From B30-G6 sp964633115 (lineage in GTDB: Bacteria > Desulfobacterota > Desulfobacteria > Desulfobacterales > B30-G6): a stretch of 64,000 nucleotides of DNA. The stretch is taken from NCBI GenBank assembly GCA_964633115.1, contig CAZWEO010000007.1, forward strand, positions 14,995 through 78,994. The letters are read 5' to 3'. A program made the position numbers and the translations under genes. Below the pieces are notes generated by a model. The model did no database searches. It was not told the origin of the DNA and saw only the letters and a program-made list of their open reading frames with translations. Shown here one piece after another: positions 18,086 to 26,672 of the stretch (position 1 is its first letter; every line of letters begins with the position of its first letter).

Positions 18086-18739
18086 TTAGATATCACCGCT
18101 GCGATTGAAGAATATATTCGATTTGATTTGGGATGAAAGCGCCTTTAAACCAGCTTGAACTTCCAACATAAGTGGTTGATCAAACTGATTAAAACTGTAG
18201 GAAACCACCGATTCATCTTCATTTTCAATGACACTCTCCAGTTGACCACCCGGCAGATGCTGTTTTAGAAAATCCAGAATGGATTGGCTCTGTTGACTAT
18301 AGGCCAGGGCTGGTACGCTCACCAGGATGACACCGTCATTCAGGTTCTTATTGAAAAGACGGGGCCCTTTGTTCAAAAGCAGCAATCCAATAAACGTAAC
18401 CACCAAGAGAACACCTAGAAATACCAGGTTGAATGTTGCACAGCATATGGCTGCGGCTATCACGACCATAATAAAACCGATCTCTTCGGGTTCCTTGATG
18501 GGGGTTCGAAAACGAACAATCGAAAGGGCTCCCAATAGACCCAAAGATAGCGGCAAAGAGAATTGAATACATATAAAAATACTGGTGATGGAAACACCCA
18601 ACAAAGGGAAGGAGCGATGGATCTGGCTGCCCGTGGCCCGGTTCTTATAGAAGGTTAAATAAAGAAACGACAGGAACAGCGATACGATAAGAGAAATGAG
18701 CATGAGCATTAAAAATTGTTCGATGCGAACGTCTTTCAT
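18086..18739 (-). CDS. DUF4956 domain-containing membrane protein
   Basis: A 217-residue protein with about four hydrophobic segments in residues 8-130 and a cytoplasmic C-terminal domain. The conserved DUF4956 segment GALSIVRFRTPIKEPEEIGF lies between TM helices. AAAGAGGTAA before the ATG is a good ribosome site. It lies 21 bases downstream of the VTC-domain gene and 31 bases upstream of the cotH-like gene. Its function is unknown, but its genomic association with VTC and CotH domains suggests a shared membrane-associated process. Confidence 0.85.
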   Translation of the reverse strand: MKDVRIEQFLMLMLISLIVSLFLSFLYLTFYKNRATGSQIHRSFPLLGVSITSIFICIQFSLPLSLGLLGALSIVRFRTPIKEPEEIGFIMVVIAAAICCATFNLVFLGVLLVVTFIGLLLLNKGPRLFNKNLNDGVILVSVPALAYSQQSQSILDFLKQHLPGGQLESVIENEDESVVSYSFNQFDQPLMLEVQAGLKALSSQIKSNIFFNRSGDI

Positions 18740-18760
18740 GGGATTACCTCTTTGTGGCGT

Positions 18761-19480
18761 TTAGCGGCCTGTCAGCTTTTGAAAACAGGCACCATATTTT
18801 GAAAAGGAAGCTTTTCTTAATCCCAGTTTCATTAACGGAAATAGGGAATAGGGAAGGTCTGTTGAAGCTCCTTTATATTCGAATACCGCAGTTTGCAGCG
18901 CCAAAGGATATTGTCTGGCGATTGCCATCGGATTTACTTGCGGGATATGGATATCTTTATCAAAGCAGATTCTACCGCCGTGCAGCGGCTCCAGAAACCG
19001 GAAGCGTTTATATTCAATGCGATATACCGGGAAATGAGCTCGATCTATTCGGATCCCATGCGACTTGAGCAGTTGAGGGATACGCAGTAAAACCGGATTC
19101 TGCAGATCTATATCTGCCAAATTGGAACCTGAGAACGGTGCCTGAATTCGCCATTTTTTCCTTTTATAGCCAATTTTATATTTTACTTCGGCAAAGGATT
19201 GGTCATTGGGGTGGCTACCGTCAATTTCAGCATACCAGCGCAACCTGATTTTAGTTTTAAGATAATCACTATTTATTTTTTCACCCAGGGATTGCCAGTC
19301 ACGGGTATCGAAATAAATACTGTTTACCACCCCAGCAGGATATTGCGGATCTAGTCGGCAATTATATTTAAGCCATTGCAGCACCGAGCCGGAACGTTGG
19401 TTGCCAATAAGATATTTAAGCTCATTGCCTAGTTGGCGGTTTACTACTTTTTCATCTGCATTGTTAAGCCGGTCGTTCAT
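18761..19480 (-). CDS. VTC domain (polyphosphate polymerase-like) protein
   Basis: A 239-residue protein with the triphosphate-tunnel fold of the VTC domain. Residues expected to line the tunnel are visible: E20 and K22 in NELKYLIG, R79 and R81 in KIRLRWY, E98 and K100 in AEVKYKIG, then the basic KRKKWRI. In yeast Vtc4 this fold makes polyphosphate from ATP; in bacteria the role is uncertain. Its start overlaps the upstream GT4 stop by 4 bases. Conservation of the basic and acidic tunnel residues suggests it is active. Confidence 0.83.
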   Translation of the reverse strand: MNDRLNNADEKVVNRQLGNELKYLIGNQRSGSVLQWLKYNCRLDPQYPAGVVNSIYFDTRDWQSLGEKINSDYLKTKIRLRWYAEIDGSHPNDQSFAEVKYKIGYKRKKWRIQAPFSGSNLADIDLQNPVLLRIPQLLKSHGIRIDRAHFPVYRIEYKRFRFLEPLHGGRICFDKDIHIPQVNPMAIARQYPLALQTAVFEYKGASTDLPYSLFPLMKLGLRKASFSKYGACFQKLTGR

Positions 19481-20757
19481 ATCACGCTAGCAAACACTTT
19501 TGCCAATTTTTTGGTTAGTGTCCGACGATCAAATTTTTTGATTTCATTCCATTCCGGATCGATGCTTAGCTTGCCTTGCGACCATTGGCGCTGCAAACGC
19601 AACAGCACTTCAACGATGGCCTGATGATCATTGATGTCCACCGTTAAGCCTGTTTGGGTTTGGTCTATAATTTCGCTCAAGAACCCGTTCTGGCGGTGCA
19701 GCAGTAGTATGGGCAATTGCATACGAAGATATTCAAATGTCTTGGCGGGCAGCATGCCCTCGGTTGCTTGGAGGTCATTTAATATCAACAAGGCACTATC
19801 TGATCGGGCCAGACTATTCAGACTTTCTTGGTGTGGCAAAAACCCTAGATGTTTAATCAGGTTGTGCTCGAAACAATAGGGGTACTGTGCCGTCAGTTTT
19901 TTGGGCGGTATGGGTGTGGCAATGTTGAGCCGAATCGAAATACCGTGGCGCTGATGGATCTCTGTGATGGCCGACACGATGGGTTCCAGCGGCACCAGGC
20001 GGCTGAAGGTTCCGTTATAACCCAAGGTCATGACATCATTATCGACGGTAGAATCCAAATCTTTAAAATCATCTTCATCATAGCCATTGTGAATCAGACT
20101 CGACTTGGAGGTGATAAAAGGGTACATGTGTTCATATTTTTCTTGCCAGGTTCGGCTTACGTTAACCACATGATCGGCAGCTTTAAGCACATGGCCTTCT
20201 ACCTGTTCGGCTCGTTTTTGCCAGCTCGTTTTTGCATCCAGCAGGGTATACTGCCGAAATGAAAAGGGATCCCTGAAGTCCACAACAAAAGGAATGTCGA
20301 AAGATTGTTTAAGCCGCTGGGCCAGGAGCATGGTCGAATGCGGACCCACACTCGTGTAAATCAAATCGATTTGCTGATGAGGCAACACCTTATCGCGGAT
20401 ATAGTTGAAGGCAAGCCGATTCCATTGCACATATTTATCCGGAAAAAAGATGCGACTAAAAATGGGTCGCAACAACTTTGCTAAATCCCCACCAATAAAT
20501 TTGCGATAGTCCAGAAAATATGGGCGGTGGATTTCGATTTCAGGCGAAATTTCTCCTAAAAATGTGTCGTCTAAGATTCGCTTGGTGGCTTTGGCGGGCA
20601 AGGTGACCACCAGGGGCTGCCAGCCAAAGGCGGGTAAATATTTGATGAACTTGACGGTGCGGATGACACCGACCCCGCCGGATGGGGGGAAGTTTACTGC
20701 CAGGATCAAAACTGTTTTCAATAGCCAGCCTCGGTGAATCGTATTTTGATAAAACAT
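19477..20757 (-). CDS. Glycosyltransferase family 4 protein
   Basis: A GT-B glycosyltransferase of about 426 residues. The N-terminal VLILAVNFPPSGGVGVIRTV is the typical acceptor-side block, DLIYTSVGPHSTMLLAQRL follows, and the C-terminal domain carries the ATEGMLPAKTFEYLRMQLPI donor-binding segment. The start at 20757 gives the normal N-terminus; the frame stays open to 20856 but the extra residues look non-coding. It heads the leftward operon with VTC, DUF4956 and CotH genes. Sugar specificity is unknown. Confidence 0.83.
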   Translation of the reverse strand: MFYQNTIHRGWLLKTVLILAVNFPPSGGVGVIRTVKFIKYLPAFGWQPLVVTLPAKATKRILDDTFLGEISPEIEIHRPYFLDYRKFIGGDLAKLLRPIFSRIFFPDKYVQWNRLAFNYIRDKVLPHQQIDLIYTSVGPHSTMLLAQRLKQSFDIPFVVDFRDPFSFRQYTLLDAKTSWQKRAEQVEGHVLKAADHVVNVSRTWQEKYEHMYPFITSKSSLIHNGYDEDDFKDLDSTVDNDVMTLGYNGTFSRLVPLEPIVSAITEIHQRHGISIRLNIATPIPPKKLTAQYPYCFEHNLIKHLGFLPHQESLNSLARSDSALLILNDLQATEGMLPAKTFEYLRMQLPILLLHRQNGFLSEIIDQTQTGLTVDINDHQAIVEVLLRLQRQWSQGKLSIDPEWNEIKKFDRRTLTKKLAKVFASVI

Positions 20758-20928
20758 CGTAGCAATATTGAGCATGTACAATAACAAAATTAATTTAGTT
20801 GTGCACCCCATTTGTTGCTGTTTTATTTTGCAGAATATTGTTACAACAGATTTCATCCCAAATGTTATACTTATTATCAGAATTATGTTCCGAACAAATC
20901 CGAACGGTTGAAATTTGATAGTGTGTAT

Positions 20929-22029
20929 ATGCGACTACTTTACATATCATCCAAGAAAAATTGGGGTGGCGTCACCAATTGGATGAACCAAACTGCCTTG
21001 GGGCTGGGAAATCGCGGTCATGAGGTTCATATCATCGCCCACCCGGCAGGACGCTTTGTTCGGTCAGCCTCCCATAAGCTCAACGTGATTCCCAAGAAAT
21101 TGGGGATGGATTATAATCCCCTAATGATAGCCTATATACGGCGTGTAATCAGGCAAAATCGATTCGATTTGGTGGTGACCAATATCGAAAAAGAAGTCAT
21201 GATCGGGGGGCTGGCTAGCCGGCTTTGCCGGATTCCCAATGTCCGGCGGGTTGGTAGAGAGGATGATTTCAATGATAAATTGCGGGTGAAATGGCACCAT
21301 CGCTGGCTGGTGGATCGCTGCATTGTACCCTGCAACTTGATCCGCGACAATGCCATGCAGCGGGCCAAATGGTTGGACGGATCAAATTTTAAAACCATTT
21401 ATAATGGGCGTAACCTGATTGATATATCGCCTGAGGATAGACAGCACCAAAGACGGGACTGGGGCTTTTCTGACGATGATGTCGTCATCGGTGTGACGGC
21501 GCAGTTAATACCGATAAAAGGCGTAGACCGTCTCATGCGGGTGTTTGCACGTCTTGTGGCGACCCAGCCCAACTGCCGCTTGGTGATTACCGGTGAGGGA
21601 CGCGAACGCCCAAATTTGGAAAAACTCGCACGTAGTTTGAATGTGGCCGAAAAGGTAGTGCTTGCCGGGTACGCCACTGAACCAATTAAGACCGCCGGGG
21701 CCTATGATATCGCAGTTTGCCCCTCCTTGTACGAAGGTTTTCCCAATACGGTGGTGGAATATTTGGCTGCAAGTAGACCGGTTGTGACCACGGACGCCGG
21801 CGGCGTGCCCGAGATGATCAACCATCGGGAAAATGGCCTGTTGGTTCCTTGCGATGACGAAGAAAAACTTTTTGAGAATGTCCTGGAACTGGTTCAGAAT
21901 CAGAATCTGAGAAAGACCTTACAATTTAATGCGCGCGAGACCATTCGGGAGAAATTTTCTGAAGATATCATGTTGGACAAATTAGAGGCATTTTTCCGTC
22001 AAACCATCGAGCAGTATCAGTTGCCATGA
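20929..22029 (+). CDS. Glycosyltransferase family 4 protein
   Basis: A 366-residue GT4 enzyme. MRLLYISSKKNWGGVTNWMN is the family N-terminus and sets the start at ATG 20929 rather than the in-frame ATG at 20812. The C-terminal domain shows TAQLIPIKGVDRLMRVFA, VLAGYATEPIKTAGAYDI and the E-x7-E donor motif SLYEGFPNTVVEY. It is transcribed divergently from the GT4/VTC operon and converges on the kinase-GT9 fusion gene, with only 2 bases between stop codons. It probably builds LPS core or surface polysaccharide. Confidence 0.86.
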   Translation: MRLLYISSKKNWGGVTNWMNQTALGLGNRGHEVHIIAHPAGRFVRSASHKLNVIPKKLGMDYNPLMIAYIRRVIRQNRFDLVVTNIEKEVMIGGLASRLCRIPNVRRVGREDDFNDKLRVKWHHRWLVDRCIVPCNLIRDNAMQRAKWLDGSNFKTIYNGRNLIDISPEDRQHQRRDWGFSDDDVVIGVTAQLIPIKGVDRLMRVFARLVATQPNCRLVITGEGRERPNLEKLARSLNVAEKVVLAGYATEPIKTAGAYDIAVCPSLYEGFPNTVVEYLAASRPVVTTDAGGVPEMINHRENGLLVPCDDEEKLFENVLELVQNQNLRKTLQFNARETIREKFSEDIMLDKLEAFFRQTIEQYQLP

Positions 22030-22031
22030 TA

Positions 22032-23747
22032 TCAACGTTTATTTTGAATGATCTGGTAGACCTTTTCCGGTGTCAGGGAGCGCATACAATCAAAGTGGCC
22101 TTGGGGGCATTCTTTATCGCCGTGAAGCGAGCAGGGCGAACAGTCCAAGCCGGCATAAATCAGTACTGTTTTTTTGTTATAACTGAACATATTGGGGTCG
22201 GTGGGACCAAAAATGACATAGGCCTTGGTCTGGGTGCCTCTGGCCATATGGAATGGCCCCGAATCATTGCACACGATAAATTTGGCAGTCGCAATCAGGG
22301 CACCGCTTTCTTTTAGACTGAGCTGACCGGCCAGGTTCTGGCAGCGGTTGCCGATTGCATCGCAGATATCTTGAAAGATCTGGTATTCATCCTTCCCACC
22401 TATCAGAACGATGGGACCATCTAGCATCTTGCCTAAGCCAGCAAAGTGGCTTAGCGGCCATTGCTTGGTGGGATTGGCGGCGCCCGGTGCCATTACAATG
22501 GCTCTCCGGTAAGGCTTCACTTTGGCCGAATTCTGGGCGTCGAAATCAAAGGTCAATTCTTCCTGGGTGAAATAGACATGCATTTTTTCCAGGGGTTTAA
22601 AGTAGTTTCGGACGATAGTATCGTCCACGTGATATCGTACCAGACGGAGCGGGACCAATAGAGATTTCCACAGGGCACGTTTTTTATACCGCAATACCTT
22701 TCCCTTCACAAAAAGAGCGATCAATCTGGATCGTATTTTGGCGTGCAGATCGATGATCAGATCGTAGCGTCTGCCTTTTAAGGTTCGGGCAAAACGGTAG
22801 ATACCGCGGATACCTTGATATTTCTTTTTGTTAAACAGAATTAGATTGTCAATGTTTGGATTGCCGCTGATGGCATCTTTAAATGATTCCATAACCACGA
22901 AATCGATAGTGGCATCGGGATACTTTTTCTTTATGGCCGCCAGAACTGGGGTGGTCAGGATTACATCGCCAATGGAACTTAGCCGGAGAATAAGCAATTT
23001 TTGGTTTTGTCTTTGTTTAAGACGCTTATTCTTTTTGAAAGCACGCCAGGACCAATATAAACGACTATAAACACCAGCGATACGGTATGCCAGGGAGCTG
23101 GTATCTAGATCATAGTATCGCTCAATTCCAGGAGCACTTTTTTGAAGATAGAAATACTCGACGAATTTTGAAATCGGACCCAATAGCGCTTTTTTCAAGC
23201 GAGTGTCTAAAGTGATAATAGCGTTTTTATCTAATAAAAAATTTTCAATTTGAGCATCCCCATGCAGCAGATTATGATCATGAAAATGTTTCAGTTTCCG
23301 CACTACAGCCGGATACTGAGCTTCACAACATGGTAGGCCCGTTTTGAACTCATAAACCAGCCACGAATCGACGACCATTCCCCATCGCCGTTTCTGCATT
23401 GCCAGCAAGGGCTGATTGGATTCAATTTGAAGATTTGCTAGATGGGCCAGGTTTAACAGGCTTTTAAAGGCTTCGCCTTTACGATAGAGGGTTGTAAATC
23501 GTATCCATTTGCGGGTATTTTTCTCACGCGGATTTTTCAATAGGATCGGTTGGCCTTTATAATCAATTAAAACCAGCAAACTGCGGCTGTTGTTTTTTAT
23601 CTCACGCTTAATGTGTTTTTCATAGCGTGTGCTGACAATATCATCCACAAGGTCAAACAAAGCTTTGTCACCGTTATAAAGAATCTGCCATCCGTTATAT
23701 TTTGTCTGCTGCAGCTGCATCTTGACACGTGGTGAGTTCTCTGACAT
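22032..23747 (-). CDS. Fusion protein: LPS core heptose kinase-like domain plus GT9 heptosyltransferase
   Basis: A 571-residue two-domain protein. Residues 1-245 resemble the WaaP/WaaY type of lipopolysaccharide kinases: a lysine in PILLKNPRE (K71), the catalytic loop HGDAQIENFLLD (H162, D164, N169), and D181 in the LDTRLKK magnesium segment. Residues 250-571 are a complete GT9 enzyme, starting LLILRLSSIGDVILTTPVLA and ending with CNDSGPFHMARGTQTKAYVI. Heptosyltransferase and heptose-kinase activities act in succession on the inner core, so the fusion makes biochemical sense. I see no stop or frameshift between the domains. Confidence 0.83.
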   Translation of the reverse strand: MSENSPRVKMQLQQTKYNGWQILYNGDKALFDLVDDIVSTRYEKHIKREIKNNSRSLLVLIDYKGQPILLKNPREKNTRKWIRFTTLYRKGEAFKSLLNLAHLANLQIESNQPLLAMQKRRWGMVVDSWLVYEFKTGLPCCEAQYPAVVRKLKHFHDHNLLHGDAQIENFLLDKNAIITLDTRLKKALLGPISKFVEYFYLQKSAPGIERYYDLDTSSLAYRIAGVYSRLYWSWRAFKKNKRLKQRQNQKLLILRLSSIGDVILTTPVLAAIKKKYPDATIDFVVMESFKDAISGNPNIDNLILFNKKKYQGIRGIYRFARTLKGRRYDLIIDLHAKIRSRLIALFVKGKVLRYKKRALWKSLLVPLRLVRYHVDDTIVRNYFKPLEKMHVYFTQEELTFDFDAQNSAKVKPYRRAIVMAPGAANPTKQWPLSHFAGLGKMLDGPIVLIGGKDEYQIFQDICDAIGNRCQNLAGQLSLKESGALIATAKFIVCNDSGPFHMARGTQTKAYVIFGPTDPNMFSYNKKTVLIYAGLDCSPCSLHGDKECPQGHFDCMRSLTPEKVYQIIQNKR

Positions 23748-23833
23748 ATGCTTTGCCCATGGTTACAACTTTGGGGCTCGTAATTTTTTCAAAGCGTGAG
23801 CCAATTGCTCCGAGTGATATATAGGCCGAAGCG

Positions 23834-24871
23834 ATGTCCGAAAACTATCTCCTATTTGTAAACATATCTTATTCTTTTTCTATCCTAAGGCCCCTTCAAT
23901 CGGCGATCCAACAGAAAGGTGCAAGCGCGGCCTGGTATCTTCACGGGCTGGACACCGCACATTTGAAACCTCAAGAACGTTTATTACATTCCATAGATGA
24001 AGTCAAAAGATTCAACCCCCGCGCGGTCTATGTACCGGGCAACTGGGTCCCTGATTTTTTTCCGGGTGTCAAGGTGCAGGTTTTTCATGGATTTGGGATT
24101 GAGAAAAAAGGGCATTTTGATATTAGAGGTTTTTTTGATCTTTATTGCACTTCGGGGCCGTTAACCACAGAGCCTTTTAAGCGGCTTGAACACAAATATC
24201 GCTATTTTCGGGTGACAGAAACAGGTTGGCCCAAATCTGATTATTTGTTGCAGTATAATCCCGACAAGACCTGGAAATCCGTGCATGGGATCGAGAAACC
24301 GGTGGTATTGTATGCGCCTACCTTTAGCCCGTCGCTAAGCTCGGCCTCAGCACTCATGTCGATGATTGAAAGGTTGGCCGCGAAGGGAAACCTTCATTGG
24401 CTGGTCAAATTTCATCCTTTGATGGATAAACAAGTTGTTGGTCACTATCGCGGAATGCAATCTCAAAATTTACAGATTATTGATGATGCCGATATCATCC
24501 CATACATGCACGCTGCCGATGTGTTGGTCAGCGATACATCCTCGGTGGTGGCCGAGTTTTTAATGCTCCATAAACCCGTCGTGACCTACCGTACCAAATC
24601 GCCGGCCGATCATATCCTCAATTTTCAGCGGCCTGAGGATCTAACGGCTAGATTGGACCAAGCGCTTTCCAACCCGGATAAGATAGTGTCAGCGGCCAAT
24701 ATCTTTATTGAAAAAATGCATCCCTATAACGATGGTCGATCCAGCGAACGGATTTTGGCGGCCACGGATTTGTATATCAAACAGGATCATGGCAAGTTGA
24801 AACCAAAACCATTGAATCTTTATCGAAAACTCCAGGTTCGAAGGCGGATGAAATATTATCATTGGAAATAA
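23834..24871 (+). CDS. CDP-glycerol glycerophosphotransferase-like protein
   Basis: A 345-residue GT-B-like protein resembling TagF/TagB-type polyol phosphate transferases. The donor-domain features are VLYAPTFSPSL, the His in LVKFHPLMDK, and VLVSDTSSVVAEFLMLHKPVV. VQVFHGFGIEKKG in the N-terminal half corresponds to the first catalytic His region. A second gene of the same class and a cytidylyltransferase-like gene follow convergently. In a Gram-negative LPS locus, it may add phosphoglycerol or a similar group to the polysaccharide. Confidence 0.78.
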   Translation: MSENYLLFVNISYSFSILRPLQSAIQQKGASAAWYLHGLDTAHLKPQERLLHSIDEVKRFNPRAVYVPGNWVPDFFPGVKVQVFHGFGIEKKGHFDIRGFFDLYCTSGPLTTEPFKRLEHKYRYFRVTETGWPKSDYLLQYNPDKTWKSVHGIEKPVVLYAPTFSPSLSSASALMSMIERLAAKGNLHWLVKFHPLMDKQVVGHYRGMQSQNLQIIDDADIIPYMHAADVLVSDTSSVVAEFLMLHKPVVTYRTKSPADHILNFQRPEDLTARLDQALSNPDKIVSAANIFIEKMHPYNDGRSSERILAATDLYIKQDHGKLKPKPLNLYRKLQVRRRMKYYHWK

Positions 24872-24895
24872 AATCGTGGAACACGATTTTATTTT
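24866..24895. terminator. Hairpin between convergent genes (AAAATAAAATC family)
   Basis: AAATAAAATCGTG (24866-24878) pairs with CACGATTTTATTT (24882-24894). It contains the TAA stop of the rightward gene and abuts the end of the leftward gene, so it may terminate both. Confidence 0.72.
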
Positions 24896-25585
24896 TCAAG
24901 ATGTTCTAGAAACCAACGTTTTGGCTCGCTGCAGATCTTCTTTAAAGTCAACTTCAACACAGGCGCCATCATCAACACTAAGTGGTCGAAAGACTGGCCC
25001 AATGTCCTGGGTCAGTAATTCCATACCGCGTTCAAAATAATCTTGGCGGTCACAGGCTTGCAAATTGTTTTTAAATGCCTCCAGATGACGGGCTTCAATC
25101 AGGTTTATACCCAAAGCTTCCCCCAAAGGATTGTCAACCTGTTTGGAAATGATGCGGATGTAACCGGCATCATCGGTGGTATATTTTACTTCCTCCTCGC
25201 CAACCTGAGAATTGTTGACAACTACCAGAGAACCTTTGTGTTGTAGCATCTGCCCAATGATATTGGCCTCAAATACAACATCGCCATTGATCCACAGTAC
25301 GTCTTCAGCCTGAATATGCTGCAGGCCGCAGTAAAGGCTTTTGGATGTATTGGTTGTGTCGAAATCGGTGTTATAGGCGTAGAGCACATTTGGATCGGCT
25401 TCCATGATTATATCTTTTTTAAATCCAACTACAACCAAGATGGTCAAACCAAAACTGCGCAATATTCGTAGCTGTCGTGAGAAAATTGTTTCGTCATTAC
25501 CAAGGGGGGTCAATGCCTTGGGGTAGGGGTTGCCCAACCTACTGCCAATACCGGCAGACAAAATAACTACCTTGGGATGTCTCAT
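24896..25585 (-). CDS. Sugar/alcohol-phosphate nucleotidyltransferase (LicC-like cytidylyltransferase)
   Basis: A 229-residue NTP-transferase. VILSAGIGSRLGNPYPKALT is the GxGxRL...PK nucleotide-binding signature, and LWINGDVVFE provides the metal-binding Asp. The C-terminus VDDGACVEVDFKEDLQRA resembles the LicC-type cytidylyltransferases, which make CDP-choline or similar donors. It overlaps the adjacent CDP-glycerol-type transferase gene by 4 bases, so a CDP-alcohol donor is plausible. GAAGGAGT precedes the ATG. The exact substrate cannot be read from sequence. Confidence 0.8.
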   Translation of the reverse strand: MRHPKVVILSAGIGSRLGNPYPKALTPLGNDETIFSRQLRILRSFGLTILVVVGFKKDIIMEADPNVLYAYNTDFDTTNTSKSLYCGLQHIQAEDVLWINGDVVFEANIIGQMLQHKGSLVVVNNSQVGEEEVKYTTDDAGYIRIISKQVDNPLGEALGINLIEARHLEAFKNNLQACDRQDYFERGMELLTQDIGPVFRPLSVDDGACVEVDFKEDLQRAKTLVSRTS

Positions 25586-26667
25586 GCTAACTCCTTCAGC
25601 GTATGTTCGATAAATTGGACGGCCCGTTGGGTGCTTTTGCCGTCGTTATAGTAAAAACAAGATTCTAATAAACGTGCATATTCTGATTGTTTTTTTGCAT
25701 GCATACGATAACTGCGTTCAATTAGGGAGACAATTGCAGCAGATGCATCCCACGTTTCGGCAACGCCGTCGATGAGCAGGTGGTCAGGCATATGGTGGGT
25801 GGCTTCGAAATCGTTTCCAATGACAATGATGGGTTTTGCGGTGATGAGATATTCATAAACAATCGAGGAAGTCCGGTCGCTGATCAAAATATCGGATGCA
25901 GCAAAGTCGCGCATGGTGTCGTCCTGGGCCAAATGGGATGGATTTGAAAAATAAACGTGTTTAAATCCCTTTTGGTCGATCCAGCGGCGTAGTTGCGGTA
26001 TTTTCATGCGGTCGTGCCCATGCGGACGGATGATGAGATTGTAATGCGGGCTGATTTCTTCACAGAATCGATGCGCATGCCTCGCCAGGGATCCCTGGCC
26101 CCATTTCCAAGTGGGCGCGTAAAGAACATTTTTACGCGCTGGATTTCGAATTCCCAGCCGGGCGCACTCGGTTGCCCGATTTATTTGGCCATTTACATAG
26201 GCGTCAAAGCGCATATTGCCGATTTTAATCAGTCTGTCCTTGGGGATGTCGACATGCTTGTCTTTAAGTTTCTGCAGGTTTTTAGGACCGGCCAGAAAAT
26301 GGAAGTCAAAGGAGGCCATTTTTTCATATATGCGTTCCCCTAAATAGGGTTTGTCTCCGCTGCCGTGCCCGGTGTAGATATATACCATTTTCGAATTATG
26401 GGGACAAAATCCTTCCACCGAGGGTGTGATTAAAATCCCGCTCAACTCTTGGTCTTCATAAGGATTCTTTTTTTTGACAGCGGGAGTGTTCAGCAAATTT
26501 CGAGATAAATCAGTTCGCCCCAGTCCGCGCATGTATTTTTTGAATTGAATCCATTTGCGAATGTTTTTTACCAGGAATGTTCCGCCCACAGCCCGATATA
26601 GCGGCAGCGCGTAGGAAAGTTGATAAATTTGACTGTATGCGAAAAAGAGGTTGGGAAAATTCGGCAT
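25582..26667 (-). CDS. CDP-glycerol glycerophosphotransferase family protein
   Basis: A protein of about 361 residues of the TagB/TagF-like class. Features are VYIYTGHGSGDKPYLGER (first His region), NVLYAPTWKWGQGSLARHA, LIIRPHGHDRMKI and the donor-site segment ILISDRTSSIVYEYLITAKP. The start may be ATG 26667 or a GTG at 26673 that touches the hldE stop. It lies between hldE and the nucleotidyltransferase gene on the same strand, forming the operon hldD-gmhA-hldE-transferase-nucleotidyltransferase. It probably transfers phosphoglycerol or a related phospho-alcohol onto LPS or capsule. Confidence 0.8.
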   Translation of the reverse strand: MPNFPNLFFAYSQIYQLSYALPLYRAVGGTFLVKNIRKWIQFKKYMRGLGRTDLSRNLLNTPAVKKKNPYEDQELSGILITPSVEGFCPHNSKMVYIYTGHGSGDKPYLGERIYEKMASFDFHFLAGPKNLQKLKDKHVDIPKDRLIKIGNMRFDAYVNGQINRATECARLGIRNPARKNVLYAPTWKWGQGSLARHAHRFCEEISPHYNLIIRPHGHDRMKIPQLRRWIDQKGFKHVYFSNPSHLAQDDTMRDFAASDILISDRTSSIVYEYLITAKPIIVIGNDFEATHHMPDHLLIDGVAETWDASAAIVSLIERSYRMHAKKQSEYARLLESCFYYNDGKSTQRAVQFIEHTLKELA

Positions 26668-26672
26668 GGGCA

